From a virus, in IMG/VR virus record IMGVR_UViG_3300025896_000178, positions 1-25,770 of that record: 25,770 nucleotides of DNA, one strand, 5' to 3'. Of this stretch, positions 22,067 to 25,770 are shown piece by piece. Below the pieces are notes generated by a model, which was given only the letters and a program-made list of their open reading frames with translations, was not told the origin of the DNA and made no database searches. Within the stretch, counting starts at the first letter, position 1; each line of letters begins with the position of its first letter. Both the position numbers and the translations under genes were made by a program.

Positions 22067-22293
22067 ATTAAATTCTCTAAATCTGTTAATTTTATTTCGT
22101 TTATATTCTCTTTTAAGAAATCTATTTTCATTTGATTTACCATTCCAAATTGCTCATCATTAATATCTAATAATAATTCCATAAATTCTTTTATTTCTTT
22201 TTCGTCTCTTCTTCCGTATCTGTATTCAAGCTCATTTAGTAAATCATCTAAATCAAATTTATCCATATCTACATCTACATATATTTTTGCCAT
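22063..22293 (-). CDS. 76-residue acidic protein, first gene of the leftward cluster
   Basis: I choose the ATG at 22293 (MAKIYVDVDMDKFDLDDLLN). A GTG at 22317 would add 8 residues that look like leader. The product is acidic, with a strand followed by helices (DEKEIKEFMELLLDIND). It lies 42 bases after the promoter-like element at 22343-22350. No family was recognised. Confidence 0.65.
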   Translation of the reverse strand: MAKIYVDVDMDKFDLDDLLNELEYRYGRRDEKEIKEFMELLLDINDEQFGMVNQMKIDFLKENINEIKLTDLENLI

Positions 22294-22342
22294 ATCTTTA
22301 TTAATTAGATTTGCCACATAAATTGCTTCCTTAATCTAAGTA

Positions 22343-22350
22343 CAAATGTA
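22343..22350 (-). promoter_or_regulatory. Promoter -7 element TACATTTG of the leftward cluster
   Basis: It matches TAnnTTTG on the - strand upstream of the first leftward gene. No -33 TTG is visible, so it may need an activator. Confidence 0.5.
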
Positions 22351-22398
22351 TATATAAATGTTTGATATAAATAATATTTTAACAATTATTTAACACTT

Positions 22399-22532
22399 GG
22401 GTTGCCTCGTTGGGTTGCCTCGGTAGGTTGCCTCGTTTGGTTGCCTCGTTTGGTTGCCTCGTTTGGTTGCCTCGTTGGGTTGCCTCGCTGGGTTGCCTCG
22501 CTGGGTTGCCTCGCTGGGTTGCCTCGCTGGGT
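22399..22532. repeat. Ten tandem 13-bp repeats (core GTTGCCTCG)
   Basis: Cores start at 22401, 22414, 22427, 22440, 22453, 22466, 22479, 22492, 22505 and 22518, each exactly 13 bases apart. The four linker bases vary in blocks (TTGG, GTAG, TTTG, CTGG), as after local duplication. The array lies in non-coding DNA; open frames through it are artefacts of the repeat. The GC content is far above that of the surroundings. Confidence 0.95.
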
Positions 22533-22550
22533 AAAAAGCAGAAAATCACA

Positions 22551-22650
22551 AAATGTTACAAAAATCACAAAATGTTACAAATACAACATTGTTACAAATC
22601 AAACAAATCCTGTGCAAATTGTTACAAATATAACATTGTTACAAATCAAA
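22551..22650. repeat. Five iteron-like GTTACA repeats
   Basis: GTTACA, mostly within TGTTACAAAT, starts at 22555, 22574, 22591, 22621 and 22638. The spacings of 19, 17, 30 and 17 bases put most copies about two helical turns apart. This resembles binding sites of a replication initiator. Confidence 0.6.
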
Positions 22651-22674
22651 CAATTTGTTAAATTTATCTTAATT

Positions 22675-22752
22675 CTATAAACCCTACCAATTTAGTAGGA
22701 TAAGGGCCGCCAGATCTGGAATCCTATAAACCCTAGCGAATTAGTAGGATAA
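22675..22752. repeat. 29-bp direct repeat with GC-rich centre
   Basis: Copies at 22675-22703 and 22724-22752 differ at three positions. Copy 1 contains the inverted repeat CCTAC/GTAGG. Between them is a GC-rich stretch with the palindrome CCAGATCTGG. They could be operators or initiator sites. Confidence 0.75.
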
Positions 22753-23052
22753 AGAAATTTGTTATTAAGGCAAAAATAGGGCAAAAATAAGCTAAAATCG
22801 ATTTTAAGGCATATTTAAGCTATTGTTTTTATCAAAATGTATCAGTGTATTAAAATAATGTTTTTATCGATTTAAAGCAAAATCCCAGTCATAGCAAGGC
22901 TTCCAGGCCTAGTCCTATTCTTACATTTGTAAATAGTTTAATAAATTTGTTAATTGTATAAGAATAATATAATAAATATGTTAATTTATTAAAGTAAAAA
23001 CTAATTTATGTTAAAGTTTAATAAAGGTAGTATTTTAATCAAATAGTGTTCA
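22753..23052. other. AT-rich non-coding region with palindromes
   Basis: No gene is supported. The stretch contains the perfect palindrome TAAAATCGATTTTA (22793-22806), the direct repeat GGCAAAAATA, a small GC-rich hairpin around 22897-22909, and then about 130 bases of nearly pure A+T with repeated AATAAAT-TGTTAATT-like words. The latter would melt easily, as expected of an origin unwinding element. Confidence 0.5.
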
Positions 23053-23060
23053 TATATTTG
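23053..23060 (+). promoter_or_regulatory. Promoter -7 element TATATTTG of the rightward operon
   Basis: It matches TAnnTTTG and is followed by a leader that can form ACCGTA/TACGGT around the 12-base palindrome GTAAAATTTTAC. The -33 element is weak. Confidence 0.45.
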
Positions 23061-23109
23061 CACCGTAGTAAAGAAGTAAAATTTTACGGTAACTACTAAT
23101 AACAATAAA

Positions 23110-23283
23110 ATGAAAAATTTAAACAATATAAATGGAATTTTAGGAATACTTTTTTTTGGGCTTGGCTTCGCTTCATTGTGTACGCTTAATAATATTAAAG
23201 ATATTAATTTGTCTTTTATTAGTATTTTTTTAGGCTGCATTTATACCAGTGTTTTTTTATACGTAGAGAATAAAAATAATTAA
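23110..23283 (+). CDS. 57-residue two-pass membrane protein
   Basis: It starts MKNLNNINGILGILFFGLGF and has two hydrophobic segments (about 8-26 and 34-51) with a short polar loop and a basic/Asn-rich tail. Its first five residues, and the DNA around the start, match the next small gene (MKNLN). It is placed between a promoter and the amidoligase operon. The function is unknown. Confidence 0.6.
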   Translation: MKNLNNINGILGILFFGLGFASLCTLNNIKDINLSFISIFLGCIYTSVFLYVENKNN

Positions 23284-23292
23284 AATAAAGTA

Positions 23293-23322
23293 TTGTTTAT
23301 ATCAATTATATAACTATCTTTG
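23293..23322 (+). promoter_or_regulatory. Good Bacteroidota-type promoter, TTG-N19-TATCTTTG
   Basis: TTG (23293-23295) is followed after 19 bases by TATCTTTG (23315-23322), the same geometry as the leftward promoter at 20013-20042. It drives the 29-residue gene and probably the amidoligase and amidotransferase. Confidence 0.7.
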
Positions 23323-23349
23323 ACCCAACAAATAAAAACAAAAAATAAG

Positions 23350-23439
23350 ATGAAAAATTTAAACGCAATTATTTTCGTAGTAGTAGTAATAGTATTAGTT
23401 TTAGCGGTTCACTTTTTAAGCGCACCCATTTATAGATAA
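23350..23439 (+). CDS. 29-residue single-pass membrane peptide
   Basis: MKNLNA is followed by a run of Ile, Val, Phe and Leu (about residues 7-24) and a short tail. It begins 27 bases after a good promoter and ahead of the amidoligase. Tiny membrane peptides can be toxins or regulators, but nothing here decides this. Confidence 0.5.
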   Translation: MKNLNAIIFVVVVIVLVLAVHFLSAPIYR

Positions 23440-23475
23440 TTTAATAACAATTTAACAACAACAAAAAAAACAATT

Positions 23476-24633
23476 ATGGAAACTCAACAATTAAGAAACG
23501 CAATTATTAGTATTAATTTAGATTATTGTACTAAAGAAGAATTTACAAACGGAGATGTTTTTGAAAACAACGGCTTTTATTATTCATTCGGTAACTTTGT
23601 AATTCTACATAATGGTAACGTTTGTGAAACTGATGACGCTATGTTTTGCGAATATTATGAAGAATATTACTATTGTGAAGACGTGACGGAAGTTAACATT
23701 TATAGAAGTACCGCATATTATTCTATGCGTGCAATCGAAAACGGTAGTTTTTATGAGTATAATGGCAGTTATTACGATTTTGATGCATTAAATTACAACG
23801 ATTTAAGATACGTTCAGGATTGGGAGAGAATAATCCCGCTCGACGCAGCATACTACAACGAAAACGACGGCGAATATTACGGCGAGCCACAAGATAACGA
23901 GAGTTATACGAGAAGTTACCATAACGGAAGCTATAAAAGCCAGAATTTTGATAATAAAAGCCCGTTCAAAATAGGTTTTGAGATTGAAAAAGAGGACAAA
24001 GATATTTTAGAATCAATTTACATTGATAGCTTCGAAGAAGAAACAGGCCATTTATGGAGAAAAGAAACCGACGGAAGCCTAGATAGTTATTCGGGTTTTG
24101 AGTTAATTAGTCCCACTTTTGAGTTGGATATAGACAAAATTTTTAACCTTATAGAATCGAATAATACACTTTTAGACCACATAAATGCAAAGTTTGGCTA
24201 TTCTTGTGGAGGGCATATAAATTTGAGTAAAAACGGTTTGTCAGGTAACGAGTTTTTTGACCTTGTAAAAGGTTATACACCTTTATTTTATTCGTTATAT
24301 TACGGTAGAGTTGACAAAACATACTCAAAAGGCAAAAGTAACCAAGATTTGAAAAATGAAAATCAAAAATACCAAGCTATCAAAATTCACGATAATAGGG
24401 TAGAATTTCGTATAATTTCGGCAGTTGTCAACGTTACTACTTTAAAGTGGCGCACAAAGTTAATGCAGTTAATTTGTGAGAATCCCACCGATAGTGTAAT
24501 AAAGGCATATTTCAATATCGAAACGGTTTTCGCTCCTTTAATTGCGGAAATGTACCCAACGGTTGAAAAGTTGGAAAAGTTGAAAAACAGAATAAAAGAG
24601 AATACTTTAAAATTTGAAAATATAACACTTTAA
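23476..24633 (+). CDS. ATP-grasp-type amidoligase (COOH-NH2 ligase)
   Basis: Residues 165-335 show the amidoligase pattern described for phage COOH-NH2 ligases: KIGFEIEKE (165-173), RKETDGSL (195-202), FELISP (208-213), CGGHINLS (244-251) and VEFRI (309-313). Such enzymes use ATP to join an amine to a carboxyl group on a peptide or small molecule. Residues 1-160 are an unusual Tyr-, Asn- and Asp-rich region with repeated GSYY/GDVF-like units and cysteines at 18, 50, 58 and 67; it may bind the substrate. The next gene encodes a glutamine amidotransferase that could supply ammonia, a pairing known from phages. The substrate is unknown. Confidence 0.75.
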   Translation: METQQLRNAIISINLDYCTKEEFTNGDVFENNGFYYSFGNFVILHNGNVCETDDAMFCEYYEEYYYCEDVTEVNIYRSTAYYSMRAIENGSFYEYNGSYYDFDALNYNDLRYVQDWERIIPLDAAYYNENDGEYYGEPQDNESYTRSYHNGSYKSQNFDNKSPFKIGFEIEKEDKDILESIYIDSFEEETGHLWRKETDGSLDSYSGFELISPTFELDIDKIFNLIESNNTLLDHINAKFGYSCGGHINLSKNGLSGNEFFDLVKGYTPLFYSLYYGRVDKTYSKGKSNQDLKNENQKYQAIKIHDNRVEFRIISAVVNVTTLKWRTKLMQLICENPTDSVIKAYFNIETVFAPLIAEMYPTVEKLEKLKNRIKENTLKFENITL

Positions 24634-24645
24634 AAAATAGAAATT

Positions 24646-25434
24646 ATGTGCATAGCAATATTAAACAAAAAGACAAAATTAAGCGAAAATAGTATTTATA
24701 ATTCTTGGCAAAATAACGAAATGGGCGGGGGTTTATTATATAATCAAAACGGAAAATTAAAGGTATTTAAAACCTATAAGTACAACGATTTTTTAAACGA
24801 ATATAATAATTTGAGGAATCAAAAAAATGTAGGTGCAATCGTTTTGCATTTTAGAATAGCGACAAGCGGAATCGACGGAATTGAAAACATACACCCCTTC
24901 AAAGTTAATGATAATTTAGGCTTCGTGCATAATGGAGTTATAAGCGGACTTGGAAATGTTAAACATTCGGATACGTTCCAATTTAACGAAATTTTACAAG
25001 GTTTCAAACACGATTTTATAAAATGCAAAACGTCTAAAATGTTTATTAATGAATATATAGGGACTTATAACAAATTAATATTTTTAGACAATTTAGGTTA
25101 CTATACAATCATAAACGAATCGGCGGGGCATTGGGATAAGTTAGGCAATTGGTATTCGAACGACAGTTATAAAAAAGTCAATACTTATGTTTATGCGGGT
25201 AACAAAAAGGTTTACAAGACTAACTATATAAAAGACGATCACTACCTTGACGAGTGGGATAATTTTAACGATGAAGAAAACTATTGGGATATATTTGAGG
25301 AAGTTTGCAAAGTTTATGGTTTAAACCCTATGAATGTATCGAGCGACAAAGAAATAGAATACTTTATAGGAATGAATAACTGTACAGATATATATAGCTT
25401 ACACAAACTTTTAACAATTGAAGAAAATGCATAA
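24646..25434 (+). CDS. Class II glutamine amidotransferase (Ntn hydrolase)
   Basis: The protein starts MCIAIL, so removal of Met exposes catalytic Cys2. HFRIATSG (68-75), NIHPF (81-85), FVHNGVI (93-99) and SDT (108-110) are the glutamine-binding and oxyanion motifs of the GAT-II family. It hydrolyses glutamine to release ammonia. Residues from about 160 on are rich in Tyr, Asn and Asp and are not recognised; no synthetase domain is present. The partner is therefore probably the amidoligase encoded 12 bases upstream. Both genes use more AAC, GAC and ACG codons than the leftward genes, hinting at a separate origin. Confidence 0.85.
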   Translation: MCIAILNKKTKLSENSIYNSWQNNEMGGGLLYNQNGKLKVFKTYKYNDFLNEYNNLRNQKNVGAIVLHFRIATSGIDGIENIHPFKVNDNLGFVHNGVISGLGNVKHSDTFQFNEILQGFKHDFIKCKTSKMFINEYIGTYNKLIFLDNLGYYTIINESAGHWDKLGNWYSNDSYKKVNTYVYAGNKKVYKTNYIKDDHYLDEWDNFNDEENYWDIFEEVCKVYGLNPMNVSSDKEIEYFIGMNNCTDIYSLHKLLTIEENA

Positions 25435-25543
25435 TAAGAAAACGAATGAAGCCCTCGCCTTCCTAATAGCTTTTATAGTGATAGGCGCAATCTATTTAAT
25501 ATTGAACATACTTTTAAACCTTTGCGAATTAATTACAAACTAA
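25427..25543 (+). CDS. 38-residue single-pass membrane protein
   Basis: The ATG overlaps the amidotransferase stop by 8 bases (ATGCATAA). MHNKKTNEAL is followed by a hydrophobic helix (about 10-32). It is the third tiny membrane protein of this operon, which suggests the pathway acts at the envelope. No family was recognised. Confidence 0.55.
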   Translation: MHNKKTNEALAFLIAFIVIGAIYLILNILLNLCELITN

Positions 25544-25629
25544 GGAACTGATCCAAGAATGCACAAAGCGGTAGGAGTTGACAAAAAAACACAACCGCAA
25601 CCGCTTACATTTTTCACGTAACGTATAAA

Positions 25630-25667
25630 AAAACTTTGTAAGAGTAAAATTTTACAGAGTTTTTTTT
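25630..25667 (+). terminator. Intrinsic terminator of the amidoligase operon
   Basis: AAAACTTTGTAA (25630-25641) pairs with TTACAGAGTTTT (25652-25663) with one G-U pair, and a T-run continues to 25667. The loop holds the palindrome also present in the operon's leader. Confidence 0.8.
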
Positions 25668-25670
25668 GTG

Positions 25671-25770
25671 GCAGATCCTGATGAGGCAGATCCTGATGAG
25701 GCAGATCCTGATGAGGCAGATCCTGATGAGGCAGATCCTGATGAGGCAGATCCTGATGAGGCAGATCCTG
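25671..25770. repeat. Perfect 15-bp tandem repeat running off the window
   Basis: GCAGATCCTGATGAG is repeated 6.67 times without a single change up to the last base. At about 53% GC it contrasts with the AT-rich surroundings. In one + frame it reads ADPDE repeats and stays open, but no start or context supports a gene. Confidence 0.95.

Noticed and set aside
22399-22532. Possible CRISPR array
   Set aside because: The repeats are 13 bp in direct tandem with no unique spacers, and no cas gene is present.
22386-22680. Open frames on both strands through the 13-bp repeat array (repeating NPTRQP/EATQRG or GCLVWLPRW-type peptides)
   Set aside because: A 13-base tandem repeat without stop codons leaves several frames open on both strands. 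There are no start signals, no gene context and no family; the array is treated as non-coding.
12394-22722. 14-base word CCAGATCTGGAATC shared by the primase gene (about 12395) and the intergenic region (about 22710)
   Set aside because: A single 14-base match in 25 kb can arise by chance, and the primase copy is part of conserved coding sequence; noted but not interpreted.
23001-23240. 79-residue - strand frame
   Set aside because: It is antisense to the 57-residue membrane protein gene and covers the promoter and leader.

Overview
The window looks like part of a tailed-phage genome (free phage or prophage) from a host in the phylum Bacteroidota, most likely a flavobacterium. The reasons are the strongly AT-rich sequence, the promoter-like elements matching the Bacteroidota pattern TTG-N19-TAnnTTTG, the poor Shine-Dalgarno sites, and the families present: chaperone-type tail spikes, a BT4734/VirE-N-type primase fused to an SF3 helicase, and many tiny overlapping early genes.

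Region 1 (1-6602, + strand) is the end of the late operon. It holds tail-fibre or receptor-binding genes, a holin, a GH24 endolysin carrying an unusual lipoprotein-plus-membrane extension, and a DnaQ-like exonuclease preceded by a small stand-alone copy of its own N-terminal module. A strong bidirectional terminator closes it. Between the convergent clusters (6603-6980) are copies of a 13-bp repeat, a tRNA-like gene with an abnormal anticodon arm, and other hairpins.

Region 2 (6981-22293, - strand) is a leftward early and replication cluster of about 35 genes, mostly overlapping by 1-8 bases or separated by a few. From promoter to terminator it runs: small regulators, a YqaJ exonuclease, an SSB-like protein, a C5 cytosine methyltransferase, primase-helicase, MazG, an SF2 helicase and a VRR-NUC nuclease. 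Two HNH homing endonucleases are inserted. One sits between an intact helicase gene and a 31-codon stump of a second copy of the same helicase.

Region 3 (22294-23109) is a gene-free divergent region with ten 13-bp repeats, GTTACA iterons, a 29-bp direct repeat, palindromes and AT-rich DNA. It is a candidate replication origin and control region. Region 4 (23110-25543, + strand) is a short operon of tiny membrane proteins, an ATP-grasp-type amidoligase and a class II glutamine amidotransferase. It ends at a terminator followed by a perfect 15-bp tandem repeat that runs off the window.

The strongest candidates for something undescribed are these. First, two short RNA units (10142-10234 and 15617-15724) of unrelated sequence share one layout: promoter, 10-base gap, H-type pseudoknot, U-run. 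Second, the HNH element appears to have interrupted a helicase while supplying a replacement N-terminus. Third, the endolysin is fused to a u-spanin-like segment. Fourth, a 13-bp repeat family occurs at three loci, one of them inside the YqaJ coding sequence. All functions were assigned by reading motifs; no database search was possible.
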